Below, piece by piece: positions 46,819-59,038 of a DNA stretch of 64,000 nucleotides (position 1 is the stretch's first letter; each line of letters begins with the position of its first letter). The notes under the pieces are model-generated. The model did not search any database and had not been told where the DNA came from. It was given only the letters and a program-made list of their open reading frames with translations. A program made the position numbers and the translations under genes. Where the stretch lies: positions 127,096,891-127,160,890 of the forward strand of contig CM043947.1 of assembly GCA_014529385.2 (NCBI GenBank), given 5' to 3'. This DNA comes from Adiantum capillus-veneris (lineage: Eukaryota > Streptophyta > Polypodiopsida > Polypodiales > Pteridaceae).

Positions 46819-47250
46819 TGAGCTTACTGATTTGAATGATATTGTCTCTCTCTCTACCATGAGAGAGAGCCTAGAGGTGTTGCCGATTGGATACGCAACC
46901 CCAAACGCAGACTATAGTGAAGAAGGGGAGGCTACAGGATGGCGAGTTGGGGGCACGTGGAGCAATCTGGCAAAGCTAGCGACCAAGGATATGAAGCATG
47001 GTGGCATGTGCCATATGTTGGATGATGTGCAGCAAGGCTGAAAGTGACTTGCGATGAGTTTTCTTTGAGTGAGCGCGTACTATATATAGCAGATGTGGCT
47101 TTGCGCTCGACTAGCTTAGCTCTAGAGTGTCCGAAGAGCCTTTCCGTGGCGTGAGGTATCAAGATCGAACTCCATTGCTGCAGGGGAGCTCTGCATCAAT
47201 TCAACCATGCAATTGGAATTTATCAAGATTTTGTGTAATAAAAACGGATG
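46190..47250. other. Mixed non-coding stretch with a GC-rich palindrome and (CT)n
   Basis: It holds GCGCGCGCCGGCGCGCG (46,218-46,234), GTCGTCGTCG (about 46,310-46,320) and a (CT)n tract at 46,769-46,812. Open frames at 46,414-46,680 and 46,832-47,041 have no recognised domain. The sequence around 46,400-47,100 is less AT-rich than its surroundings and could be an old gene fragment, but I cannot support a call. Confidence 0.4.
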
Positions 47251-47305
47251 GACTCAGGGTATGTCCAGTAGGTCTTGTCCACTAATAAAAACGGATGGAC
47301 TGAGG

Positions 47306-47538
47306 CGGTGTTTGGGAAAAGTGTGCCTCAACTTAACCTTGAGCCGGTAGCCTTGAGTTGGTTGCAAAATCAAAGTAGCCGGTTGAGGGGAGGGCAAGAA
47401 GGAGAAAATTCTGTTTAAAATACATGGAAAATAGTGTAATTTTGCAAAAATATTGGCTAGTATTGTAAAATTTCCGGTTCAGATCTGTCTTGGAGGGATT
47501 TTTGTATGTTTGTGAAAATGATTTTTTCCCGAACACTG
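47306..47538. mobile_element. Complete 233-bp hAT-type MITE with 8-bp target duplication
   Basis: Ends CGGTGTTTGGGAAAA and (reverse complement of the right end) CAGTGTTCGGGAAAA form terminal inverted repeats. GACTGAGG flanks it on both sides (47,298-47,305 and 47,539-47,546), the 8-bp duplication made by hAT transposases. No coding capacity. Longer flanking text (GGTATGTCCAGTAGGTCTTG near 47,258 and 47,547) is also repeated, so part of the local sequence was already duplicated. Confidence 0.85.
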
Positions 47539-47629
47539 GACTGAGGGTATGTCCAGTAGGTCTTGTCCCCTTAATATTCCAAAAGTTGTACTACTTGAGT
47601 GTGACTATGATATAAAAATATCTACTTAG

Positions 47630-47756
47630 TCAAAAATGCCAGTTGAGGGACAATGTAAAAGGCCGCAAAATAAACCTACTTTTCTAAAGTTTTCTCTTGC
47701 TAAATTCAAGGTAAGGAATTTTGTATGTTTGGGAAAATGATTTTTCTTGAACACTG
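47630..47756. mobile_element. hAT-type MITE, truncated copy
   Basis: The right end (reverse complement CAGTGTTCAAGAAAAATCAT, then TTTCCCAAACATACAAAATT) matches the family. Sequence continues to about 47,630 (CAACTGGCATTTTTGA in the same sense) and then the similarity stops, so the other terminus is missing. Confidence 0.65.
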
Positions 47757-47818
47757 ATATGGAGAAAGGCATACCCTTTGCAACTAGCAATGGGTTCTGT
47801 CGCTCTGCATACATCGAC

Positions 47819-48254
<436 letters not shown>

Positions 48255-48656
48255 CGTTAGTGCCTGATCTGTCAGGGCATTCAGGGTATTCAGGATATTA
48301 TATTTTGAACTGTAACTAATACCTTTAACTTTTGAACCTTAGGGATATGTGGACATTAATACTTATATTTTTGGGTAGTTGTGAATGTGCCTTATGGTAT
48401 CTGATGGCGTGAAGCAGTTTTGGGATAACTGTCGATGCAGTTCTCTCTCTCCTAATCTCGTAATGCTGTTTTTACTCTATAATTGGGTGATGATGATGAA
48501 AATAATCTGATGGCAGTCTCTTTTCCTCTTCCTTATGGTGTTCTTTGCTTATCTACTTTGCAGTATTGTGTATGAATACTCAGTTTACTGTTCCTGATTC
48601 CTGTAAACTGCATGTTTCCTGCATTGAATACCTGTTAGGGTTGTGTGCCCCTAACA
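48255..48656 (+). repeat. 5' LTR of the 48.3-53.0 kb element
   Basis: About 402 bp, ending GGGTTGTGTGCCCCTAACA. The first base of the expected TGTTAG is C here. It is followed by TTTGGCGATCCTGTTG, a primer-site-like TGG whose tRNA I cannot assign. Confidence 0.88.
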
Positions 48657-49280
48657 TTTGGCGATCCTGTTGTGTGTGTCCTAATTGACATGGGAGCAAA
48701 TTACAGTAATCTCAAAGCAAATCGTGAGTCGGTTATGATGCAAAGTTTCTTTCTCGTGCTCTAACCGCCACGTTCTCCCTAAAGTGGTTCTTGCAACTGG
48801 TTCAAATTCAGCCTGGAGCATATGGCCCTCAAGAATTCAAGAGGTTCTTAACATGTTAGTCGACCTCAACCACTTGTAGGAATTTTTGAATTGTGTAACC
48901 CCGCAGGAAGTGTCTGAGGAGTATGCAACAAAGTTCTTGGAGGATTTCTTTCCAAATTTTCCAGCGGAAATCAAAATTACAATTGCTGACAAGTTGCAGG
49001 TGTTTGCAGGTTCTTGACAGTTTCTGTGCAGTTTCTGTGCAGGCAGTTTTTGTGCAGTCTGCAGTTTGCATTTTGCCGTTTGTAGTTCAACTATTTAAAT
49101 ATTGCAGATTATAGCATTCCAGTTTGCAGAATGCAGTTTCAATTTTTCAGTTTGCCGAATGCAGTTTCAGTCTTTCAGTTTACAGACTACAGTTTCAGGT
49201 ATTTTAGTTTGCAATGCAGTTTAAGCAGTTTCAGGGTTTAAAGAGGTACAAATGCTCTCTATTCTTTTGATGTGTGATTA
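48657..49280 (+). pseudogene. Gag/protease-like leader remnants
   Basis: Broken frames just behind the 5' LTR. FGDPVVCVLIDMGANYSNL resembles a retropepsin segment (LIDTGA.YS.L, with Met for Thr/Ser) near 48,660-48,720. TPQEVSEEYATKFLEDFFPN followed by FPAEIKITIADKL near 48,900-49,000 looks like a capsid helix region. Stops separate them. The last 250 bases contain degenerate repeats of CAGTTTGCAGAATGCAGTTT. Protease-like sequence ahead of gag-like sequence is not the usual order. Confidence 0.4.
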
Positions 49281-50537
49281 ATGGTAAATAAGAAGAAGAA
49301 AAAGTATACTATTTGTCAAAAAGATGGGCACTCTGCAAAGCAATGTCCTTACGTGTGCAAGCCATATCAAAAGGAAGATGTATGTGTCAAATACTGTATG
49401 CATAAACTGTGCAAGAAGTTGTATCGAATTGTCAGATCTTTTCGAGATGCATCAGATCGTGAGGAAATATGTGATGCACAAGAGGATTTGGATGATTTTT
49501 CTAATCTTCTTGACAAGGCAGAAGACTGGCATGAAGGTCGTGAAGGAAAAAGAAGAAAGTCGTGCTCTAGTATGCACAGGATACAGGTGTTACAAGAAGC
49601 AATTGAAGTCTTGACAGAGAAGTATGAAGATCAGTTTCAGGAGGAAGACGAAAGTGATGATGAGTGGGGAGTTACAACACCAATGTTCCCCTTGGTTGGG
49701 AACAATCAGGTACAATCATGTTTAACTTCTCCAAATGCACTTGTTGCAAGTCCCAAATCAATGAAAGAAGCTCAAGCACAAAGCCAACCTGAAGAAGTCA
49801 AGAAGGTGATGTTGGAAAGGGCAGAAGAAAAGGAGCATCCTGAGAGCCAAAGAAGCCAAAAGGAGCACTTAGTATCCCAAAACCACACTCCAGATAGACT
49901 CAAGGGTTTGCACAATGTTGAAGTACCAACAGTTTTTCAGGCACTTGTTGTTTCAAAACCTGAAGTTTCAAAGCCTGAATCTGATTTTTCAGCACCTGAA
50001 GTTTTTCAACCTGATTTTGATGTTCTCAAAGTTGTAGATACTCAGATTATTGAAGAGAAGAAGTTGATTCAAGAAGGAGAGTTTGTTCAATGCAAGGGAG
50101 ATATAGTCCAAAAGATGATGAAGGAAGAAGGAGGAAGCCAGGAGCAACTCATGAGCCAAAGGAGCCAAGAGGATTGCCAGCTATCCCCAAACCTCACATC
50201 GAAGAGACTCTCCTCTTTGCAGGAAGAGAAGGCGAGTTGCCCAAAAGAAGAATTACTGATTGAGAAGAAGGAAATACAAGTGGGAGTGAGCGAGAGAAGC
50301 CACCAATATCCCATACAAACCCATGTACCAACATTTGACATCAATCTTGAAGAGGTTGAAATTCAGGGAGACATCAAATTTCAGTGTAATGCAGTGGAAG
50401 AGCTGAAGATAGATAAAGACATAATGTGTGCTACTGATGAGGATGATGTGATGAATCAGTTTTTGATGAATCTTGATGAGGAGTATTCGACAGGTGACAG
50501 TCCGGAAGGTGTTTGTGTTGATGGAGAAGAGTTTTGA
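49281..50537 (+). CDS. 418-codon ORF with degenerate zinc knuckle, acidic, unknown function
   Basis: Starts MVNKKKKKYTICQKDGHSAK with a knuckle YxxCxxDGHxxxxC, in which the first Cys of CCHC is Tyr, then CPYVCKPYQKEDVCVKYCMH. It continues as a Lys/Glu/Asp/Gln-rich, largely disordered and helical protein with repeated S..PE and SQRSQ(K/E) segments (about residues 150-300). It ends at 50,537. Position inside an LTR element and the knuckle suggest a gag-derived nucleocapsid-type protein. The next frame begins within four bases, as expected of a programmed or accidental frameshift. A captured host gene is the alternative. Confidence 0.6.
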   Translation: MVNKKKKKYTICQKDGHSAKQCPYVCKPYQKEDVCVKYCMHKLCKKLYRIVRSFRDASDREEICDAQEDLDDFSNLLDKAEDWHEGREGKRRKSCSSMHRIQVLQEAIEVLTEKYEDQFQEEDESDDEWGVTTPMFPLVGNNQVQSCLTSPNALVASPKSMKEAQAQSQPEEVKKVMLERAEEKEHPESQRSQKEHLVSQNHTPDRLKGLHNVEVPTVFQALVVSKPEVSKPESDFSAPEVFQPDFDVLKVVDTQIIEEKKLIQEGEFVQCKGDIVQKMMKEEGGSQEQLMSQRSQEDCQLSPNLTSKRLSSLQEEKASCPKEELLIEKKEIQVGVSERSHQYPIQTHVPTFDINLEEVEIQGDIKFQCNAVEELKIDKDIMCATDEDDVMNQFLMNLDEEYSTGDSPEGVCVDGEEF

Positions 50538-52576
50538 GAACTGAAAGCCAATTTCTAGGAGTGGATATGAGTTATTCAGGTTGTGAAGACAAGGATCTTG
50601 ACTTTCAGATCCCTGAATTATCAGTTTTGATAGCGAAGGTCCCTGATTTGCAAAGTTTCGAAATTCAGGTCCCTAAAACGCAGATTACTGATTTGCAAAG
50701 AAGTTATGTACCTGAACTTGCTGAATTTCAAAGTCTTGTTCTTTCTCAAGCAAAGATGATCAATAATCTCTCATTAGAGCGAGAGAATGAGAGGCATTCA
50801 AGTATGGTTGCGGCAAATGAAGCGATGTCCAAAATCAGTCAACTTCAAGAAGAAAAGACATCATTGATGGCGGAAATTTCTCAGGTTCAAACTGAAGCCG
50901 ACTTGCATATTTCTTACTGTTATGAAGTTCATAATGCTGTTCAAAAAGTTGTTTTGGATAAGGATAATCAAATTGAGGACTTGAAGCTTCAACTTACTCA
51001 AATCAAGAATATGGAGTCTTCTTCAAATCTTGATGTTACAGAAGGTTTCTTGAATGATGATGTTGTTATCAATGATTTGTATGATGTTGGTTCTTTTACA
51101 AATTCAGTCATGGATATTGGAAGTCCATTTTATATCAATGAAGTTCATTTTACTGATGATATTCTTGATGATTTATACCAAGTTTCTGATGTCAATGGTT
51201 TTGTTGATGCTGAGGAGATGGTTTTGGTTGATGATTACGCAAGTATTTTGCAAGTTCCTGATGATGGTGAAGTGGGTTTTCTTGAAGATGGTTCTATATT
51301 TCTATGTGATGTTGCTAATGGAGGAGATGATGTTGATATTCTTATATCTCATTGGTTTTATGTCTTCATGTTTGATGACATAAGGGAATTTTTTCAGGGA
51401 GCAGAAGTCAAAAGTTTTCACTTTCAGGGAGATATCACTGATTGGACAGTTTTGCAGCTACAAAGTGGATTTCTTTCTATTTTCAAGCATAAATGTGAGC
51501 AAGCCATCTTGGTGGTGTTTTTTATGCGTAAAGGAGAGTTCAATCTGTTATTTTTAAGCCTTAAATCAGATCAGTTTGATGAAGAAGCAGATCAATTTTG
51601 GTTTTTCCTGAATTAAGATTTTTAGGGAAATCAATTGTTTTGCCATGCGGAGTCTAAATCAGGTCTTCGAGTGTTGCATCTACATGCAGAGATATTGGAT
51701 GTGTTCAAGAGACAATGTCTAATGGTTGCAAAGTTTACATCCTACCTTGAATATTTCTTCATTCTTCTTGAAGGGAAAGCTGAACATGAACCTGACCTTG
51801 AACGTAAACCTGCTATTGAATTTGGATATGTACTTGAATATGAAAATGGGCCTAAAGACCTGAAATCACTTGAAGAAGAGGAGAGTTTTCTACTTTGTAG
51901 AAGGTATCTCAATTCAACAGATGTGGAGAAAATGAAGACTGAAGTGATGGAATACATGAAGGGAGTATGGGAGCATATCAAAATAAGGATATATGATGTG
52001 GTGAGTAAACCATATCAGATGTTTGCAGAGGAGGAGATGAAGGAGGAAAACTTGTTTATGGAGAAGCAGAATGTTGAACTGAAGCAGCAGTATACTGACT
52101 TGAATGGGTAGTTTGAGGACCTGAAGATGTAGTTGCAGCAACAAGGAGGCCAACAATCTGAGCAGGTGTTTGCTAATAAAAATTTTGAAGTGTTTGCAGG
52201 AATTGATGTGGCAGCAAGAGTTCATGAGCATATTACTGAAGACACAGGGAAAGATGCAGTTGCAGGACAGGCTAAAGATGATGCAGAGGAGGACATAGAA
52301 GCTGCAGGAGGAATTCACAACTTAGATGATCCAGTGCAAATGATTGTGGATGAGAAACTCTGTCAAGAGACTGAAAATACTAATGAGGTAGTTACAGTTC
52401 AGGTGGATGCAGAGGTTGAAGAACTTGACAGGGAAACTTCAACTGCAGTAGCAGTCTCACAACAAACTGAGTTCAAGGATCAGTTGGTGGATGAATTTTT
52501 TGATCAAGGGATATTGTGGGTTCTCACAATGTTTGAGAAACATTGCCCACCAGGTGTGCCAAGTGTTAGTGCTTGA
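50534..52576 (+). pseudogene. Long ORF remnant, coiled-coil and acidic, interrupted by stops
   Basis: One frame runs from 50,534 to 52,576 with stops at 51,614 (TAA), about 51,622, about 52,109 and about 52,130. The first 360 codons include a coiled coil (EKTSLMAEISQVQTEADLHI) and an Asp/Val-rich block (51,050-51,330). The next part (51,635-52,111) has LYRYLNST-like and KQNVELKQQYTDLNG helices. The last part (52,133-52,576) is acidic and its final codons read into the 3' LTR. No polymerase motif is present. It overlaps the upstream 418-codon ORF by four bases, so both may once have been one protein. Confidence 0.55.
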
Positions 52577-52956
52577 TCTGTCAGGGCATTCAGGATATTA
52601 TATTTTGAACTGTAACTAAGACCTTTAACTTTTGAACCTTAGGGATATGTGGACATTAGTACTTATATTTTTGGGTAGTTGTGAATGTGCCTTATGGTAT
52701 CTGATGGCGTGAGGCAGTTTTGGGATAACTGTCGATGCAGTTCTCTCTCTCCTGATCTCGTAATGCTATTTTTACTCTATAATTGGGTGATGATGATGAA
52801 GATAATCTGATGGCAGTCTCTTTTCCTCTTCCTTATGGTGTTCTTTGCTTATCTACTTTGCAGTATTGTGTATGAATACTCAATTTACTGTTCCTGATTC
52901 CTGTAAACGGCATGTTTCCTGCATTGAATACCTGTTAGGGTTGTGTGCCCCTAACA
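52564..52956 (+). repeat. 3' LTR of the 48.3-53.0 kb element
   Basis: 393 bp, TGTTAGTGCTTGATCTG to GTGCCCCTAACA. Relative to the 5' copy it lacks 9 bp near 52,590. No strong polypurine tract precedes it (CACCAGGTGTGCCAAG). Confidence 0.9.
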
Positions 52957-53808
<852 letters not shown>

Positions 53809-54095
53809 TGAAGTGAGAGGTGTATCATTATGTCTTCTGCACTCCACGAGTCGACCACTAAATTCTAACTCAGCCTTGTGGTGAGAGATATACTATTGCA
53901 CCACACGACTGAGAATCTAAGTCTATCCGAAAACCCTTCTCCACAGTGAGCCAAGTGGTTGCACATCACGAGAAAAGCGACTAGCTTCTACTCACTTCTA
54001 GAGTGAGCCAGATGGCTACACACCACAAAGTGCCCTATAACCTACAAGCCAACTCTGTGGTGAGAGAAAAACTACTGCACCACACGAGTCTGGCA
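53809..54095. repeat. Degenerate tandem repeat, ~57-66-bp unit, about five copies
   Basis: Each unit opens with GTGAGA/GTGAGC and contains GCACYHCACGAG-like sequence (starts near 53,813, 53,881, 53,947, 54,003 and 54,060). It lies about 300 bp inside the right end of the candidate hAT block. Confidence 0.65.
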
Positions 54096-54388
54096 CAACA
54101 CACAAAAAAAAGTTAGAATAAATGGAAACAACTTTAAAATTATACCTCAATAAACTCTAGTTGTTTGTTGCACTCTCAACTGTAGTCGCTGGTTTTGATC
54201 AAAATCGACGTTGGTCTTAATATAAGTAGTTTTTCGATCAAAAGATATTTAGATGAAAATATGTTTCAATCAAAATATCTTTCAATCAAAAAGAAAAAAT
54301 ACGGCTATTCGGTGATTAGTTGGGATTTTGGCGTATAATGACATTTATTACGTATATTTTTTCGGTACGGACATATAAATGCAACACA

Positions 54389-55480
54389 GATTGCAATTCT
54401 ACATAAAGGTTTTGTTCATGTCTACTTGAGACTTCCCACAAGCCTACATGCATGATTGATTACGTTTCTAAATAGTGATTTATCTCTTGTCTACTTGAGG
54501 CTTTCCAAAAGCCTATATGCATGATCGATTACACTTCTAAATAGTTATGTCGTTCTTGTTTTCTTGAGACTTCCCACAAGCCTAGATGCATGCCGACCAT
54601 GTTTCCAAATAGAGATATCTCTCTTATTTGCTTGAGGGTTTCCACAAGCCTATATGCATGTCGATTATGTTCTTAAATATTTTTTTTGCCCTTCTTTGCT
54701 TGAGGCTTTCCACAAGCCTACATGCATGTCAATTATGTTCCTAAATAGTGTTTTTTCTCTTGTTTTCTTGAGACTTCCCACAAGCCTACATGCACATCGA
54801 CCACGTTTCTAAATAGAGATTTTTGCTCTTATTTTCTTGAGGCTTTCCACAAGCCTACATGCATGTTGATTAAATTTCTAAATAGTGTTTTTGCTCTTGT
54901 TTGCTTGAGCCTTCTCACAAGCCTACATGCATGTCGATCACGTTCCTAAATAGTGTTTTTACTCTTGTTTGCTTGAGGCTTCCCACAAGCCTACGTGCAT
55001 GTTGATCACGTTTTTTAATTAGAGATTTTCTCTTGTTTTTTTGAGGCTTCCCACAAGCCTACATGCACATTAATTACGTCCCTAAATAGCTTTTTCTATT
55101 GTTTGCCTGAGACTTCCCACAAGCCTGCATGCATGTCGACCACGTTTCTAAAATAGAGATTTCACTTTTGTTTGCTTGAGGCTTTCCACAAGTCTACAAG
55201 TATGTCAATTTGGTTTCTAAAGAGTGATTTCACTCTTGTTTTCTTGAGGCTTTCCACAAGCCTACATACATGTTGATCATGTTTCTAATTAGAGATTTTT
55301 CTCAGGTCTATTTGAAGCTTATCATAGCTTTAAACATACAAATTCATGACTAGATTTATGGCAATTAAACCTATTGATCACGTTTCTAAATAGAGATTTT
55401 GCTCTGGTCTATTTGAATCTTATCATAGCTTTGAACACATACAAATTCATGACTAGATTTATGGCAATTTTACCTAATTA
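54389..55480. repeat. Satellite array, right half, with a 3' higher-order variant
   Basis: About 14 monomers of CTTGAGGCTTYCCACAAGCC followed by TACATGCATG.YGAT and a CTAAATAG tail, in the same orientation as 22,752-23,699. It restarts mid-monomer at GATTGCAATTCTA. From about 55,295 the unit changes to TATTTGAAKCTTATCATAGC followed by CATGACTAGATTTATGGCAA, a ~125-bp variant present twice. Confidence 0.88.
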
Positions 55481-57975
55481 TTGAAGTATTTCACTCATGC
55501 AAAATTAAAAACTTAATTGATTTTAACTAGGCCCCTTCACTCAGAACTGGCCATAATTTATATCATAGGATAAATCGGTGGTAAATACACATGGAAACTT
55601 CACACATGGAAACTTGAAGCTACATGGCCACCCACACAAGGAAAATCTTGGATACACTTGTAGGTAGTTGTTCATGGATAAAATCAAGGTTTGATGGTTG
55701 AAATTAATAGGTTACAAACTTTCCATGATCTTGACTACCTACAAAAGAAAGATTTGTGAAGAATAGCTAACTTATGAATTAAAAGACTAAGCTCGTTGTG
55801 ATTAATTGGATTAAGTGCTTATGGCTAACCATAAGAGTTGAGATTTTATGAAAGCTAAGGTTAAATTGAATTAAAGAATAAAAGCGGACGGAGACCTATC
55901 TGCTTTTAGAGAAAAATCTACATCCAATCATTCATTTGATAAGAAAACAAACCAAAAAGGAGGATTCCCCAAAGGGGAGGCGTAAAAATTTATAAGTTTC
56001 TACTTTGAAAAACCCTCTTTGAGTAATTGAATTATTTAATATGAAGTTCAATTTGTTTGATTCAATTTTGTTTGCATTACAAGGATAGGGGAGCAAGGGG
56101 AGAGTCTTACAAAGATGGTCTGTAACGCTAAAACCAAGAACTCCAATTTCTCCCATGGAGATGCCCCATGGATGGCCAAGGATGCAACAAAAACTAAGGA
56201 TTTGTAGAATTAAAACTACAATGAGACACAGCCCTAAAAAATGGGATGAAAGGTATAATAACCCAATCGAGCAGATGGCTTGGGTAATGAATGGAAAATG
56301 GCCTAGTTCAAGTAGGCTTGATGCCATTGTTGGAAAGAAGTCCCGAGAAGTGGGACTATAAGGAAGAAGTGGATTAAAAATGAACCTAGTTTTCCAAATT
56401 GTTTGAAAAAAAGGAACCTCTAGAAAAATTAGGAACTAGGGCTATTCTACTAATCCAATCAGGCGCAGGCAGCAGTCAAGCTTCATAAGGATCTTAAAAT
56501 GAATTAAAGTTAGTCAGACAAAACCCTTTTCCAAAATAATTTATAATTGGAAACTGTAACTTGAGTCATCACGACGAGGGGATGGAAATTGTTCCTTTAG
56601 GTCTGTTGAAATCAATGAATTGAGTTGATAAATGTGAATGCCTGAACTAGGATCAGACTGACTCATCTGATTAAGGGATAATATTGATAAAAATTAAATG
56701 AAACTAATAGTAAGGCGAGAGCAGTCGGGGTAATGTACCTTCCCAAGGATAACCAAGAGTACTTATGCTGTATTCAATTGAATGAATTATTTTCCATTGT
56801 TTTCCAAAAATTGTTGCTTATAAATAAATATTACCTGGGAAGGTACATCAGACAAATGGTTCAGTGGGTGGGTGGACCCGGAGGGTAGATGGCCGAGGCT
56901 CGAGAGTTGCACCAACTTTTTCTCTATTTTGAGTTGAGGTACAACATTGGGGGAATAAAATGGGTTACAAGGGTGACATGTAGAATAGAGGTAAGAATAC
57001 CCTCCTCTTAGGGGAAAGATATGGAAAATCCATGACCTCCTAAAAGACGGAGCGAGCCAGCAACGTATCCATGAACCAAGTGTGAATCTAGAGTGCTCTC
57101 CCCAATTGACCCTAGGTCTAATCAAGTACACCTAGTCTGATGACCTTGTATTGGGAACAAAATAAGTATAAAATGGCAAAAAATGATAAATGTGATTCTA
57201 ACTATTCTCTAATCTATATAACTTTTTAATTAAATTTACATAGGAGGCATCACAAAAGAGTTTAGGCCGGATGGATGTGAAATGGATTTGTGGCCACATT
57301 TGTAAGTACAAATTGTTCAAATTCTAACTTTCAAAGGTAATATCATTGAATGAAGGAATCAATAAGTCTTTAATTGTGCCTTAATGCAGACCAAAGACTA
57401 TGACCAACCACCTATGACGGAGGAGATGGAGTATGCCACATACTACGGCTACCGTGCTTTGTGCGGGACACTTATCGACATGCCATATCCACTTGTGAGA
57501 GTATTACTATTATGTTGTGTAGTTTATTTTCATGCTAAATGTAGTATATTCTTATTTGATTTGTTGAAATGTTCCATTATTCGTGTGTATGCATATAAAC
57601 GATACACACTTGTGGCAAGGTTTCCTTTCCAAGTACCAAATAGGCTTGCCACCTATCGTGGAATGATGTAAGGCTATCAATGTTAGCACGCTTGCAGCAT
57701 AAATGTTCTCTCAAGCACCCAATAGACTAGCCGTCTATTGTGGCATGGTGTGTAGTGCAAAAAGTGGATCCAATGCAACCTCACAAAACCTTTCTCCCTT
57801 AATAGATCCATAGTCAAGGACGACTATGATATAAGGGCGGGGTAATGTCACCAAAATAGAATTATGGTGTTGTATAAAAATTCTTTGATGTATTTAATTG
57901 TTTTAAATGATAAATGAAATAAAACTAGAAGTCTTGCAAGGAAAATGTCTCTCTTTCTCTCTCTAGAGTGAGAAT
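55481..57975. other. Non-coding stretch, no gene recognised
   Basis: AT-rich. Frames at 55,932-56,327 (minus), 56,787-57,131 (minus) and 57,384-57,671 (plus) have no domain. TTCCAAGTACCAAATAGGCTTGCC (57,627-57,650) and CTCTCAAGCACCCAATAGAC (57,711) resemble sequence downstream of the second gypsy element (63,637-63,745), so the right part may be the 3' untranslated tail of a related gypsy copy. Confidence 0.45.
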
Positions 57976-58045
57976 GTATGTTCTTAAGAAGAAGTTCCCT
58001 ACTTTTGTTTTTGAGGACGAAAACACCTCTCCAAGGGGGGAGTAA
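57976..58045 (+). promoter_or_regulatory. 3' end of an upstream gypsy copy: polypurine tract before LTR
   Basis: TTTTTGAGGACGAAAACACC followed by TCTCCAAGGGGGGAGTAA directly precedes the LTR start TGTCATGCC. The phrase 'FEDEN..' plus purine tract is typical of the 3' end of plant Ty3/gypsy internal regions. An LTR with a purine tract on its left and a primer site on its right implies two elements sharing one LTR. Confidence 0.6.
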
Positions 58046-58643
58046 TGTCATGCCAAGGGAAAACCTCGGGGTCAAGGACCGGCGGGCCAAGGGCCTGTCC
58101 CTGCCAATGGCGAGGGAATCCTATAGGCGAGGTGTCTATATAAAGAGAGGTCGGGCAGAGGATTCACTATGGTAGTCCATGGATATTATACACGGAATAT
58201 TGATTTTCTTGCTTGAAAAATACTTCTTTCCACCTTCATCCTCCTTTTTGCCCCCAGTTCCTTTCTTCCTAACGTGGTGTTTAGGGTTTGGGAAGGAGGG
58301 TTATACCATGGAATCTTGAAGACATCTTCTTGATTCAAAAAAGTCTCCGCAAGAGCACAAACATGTATTGTAACAAAGCCCTCTTTTGAGAGGATTATAA
58401 TACAAGTTCTTCTGGAGGTGGGACCAGCTCCAAGAAAATCCGGTCCTCATCAAGTTGTCAATCTTAATTGGTTATTCTCTTTGAATTATGTACATGGTGA
58501 AAGTGTTTTTAATGTGTACTTGTGTAAAGAAATTAAGTCGGCACAACCTATGTTCTCCTTGCTATCTCTCTCTTATAGGAAAGCTCTCTCTTTTCATGGT
58601 TAAATTTTGTTGAATCTAAAAGTAAGTGTTAGATTCTGTGACA
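58046..58643 (+). repeat. 598-bp LTR of gypsy element 2
   Basis: Starts TGTCATGCC and ends GTGACA (TGTCA...TGACA inverted ends). It contains a TATA box (TCTATATAAAG, about 58,136-58,146). It is followed by a primer site. No second copy of this LTR is found in the window, so the right LTR must lie beyond 64,000 or be lost. Confidence 0.75.
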
Positions 58644-58644
58644 T

Positions 58645-58656
58645 TGGTATCAGGGT
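58645..58656 (+). promoter_or_regulatory. Primer-binding site (tRNA-iMet type) of gypsy element 2
   Basis: TGGTATCAGGGT agrees with TGGTATCAGAGC at nine or ten positions, one base after the LTR end. Confidence 0.75.
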
Positions 58657-59038
58657 TGAGGTTTCTCTTTTCTTGCCTAAGAAGAGAGGTCCTTGAATAA
58701 TCTATGAAAGCTTGGAGTCGTTCATTTACAATAGGCTAAGTGGAACTTGGATTTATTAACTTGGTGCATTTTTACAAGGTACGAGGGACACCATGACGAT
58801 CTACAGTCTTAATAATGGAGTCTTTTGGGATTTTCCTATGGCTTAACCATTGGTTTCCCAATAGGAATTGGTGCCAATCTCGCACTATTAAACCCACTCC
58901 ACTACTCTTTGCAATCAACAATATTCTAAACCATGGGTGTAGTTACTCAAGTGCTAATTTTCAAAGGATAAGAGTGGTAGCCAAAGTTTTGGAAGTTCCA
59001 AGGAAAGAGTTAGCATACACATATAAGGAAGTTTAATC

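Larger units (their letters stand above)
48255..52956 (+). mobile_element. LTR retrotransposon without recognisable polymerase, inserted in a microsatellite
   Basis: LTRs at 48,255-48,656 and 52,564-52,956 share the ends (T)GTTAG...CTAACA and differ by about nine substitutions and one 9-bp deletion (~97-98% identical by hand). CT dinucleotides flank both sides, consistent with a TCTCT-type target duplication inside a (CT)n(CA)n tract. The internal 3.9 kb carries gag-like and long acidic reading frames but no RT, RNase H or integrase motif. It is therefore probably a large non-autonomous (LARD-like) element. Confidence 0.88.

Noticed and set aside
46414-47041. Possible small genes at 46,414-46,680, 46,614-46,835 and 46,832-47,041
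   Set aside because: The frames overlap, no domain or splice pattern is seen, and part is a CT tract.
49281-50537. Host transcription factor gene based on the Cys/His text at its start
   Set aside because: The knuckle is retroviral CCHC-like, though degenerate, and the frame is enclosed by a pair of LTRs.
48255-52956. Integrated pararetrovirus (caulimovirid) or envelope-bearing retrovirus
   Set aside because: True LTRs are present, and no movement protein, coat or RT motif could be found; a non-autonomous LTR element fits better.
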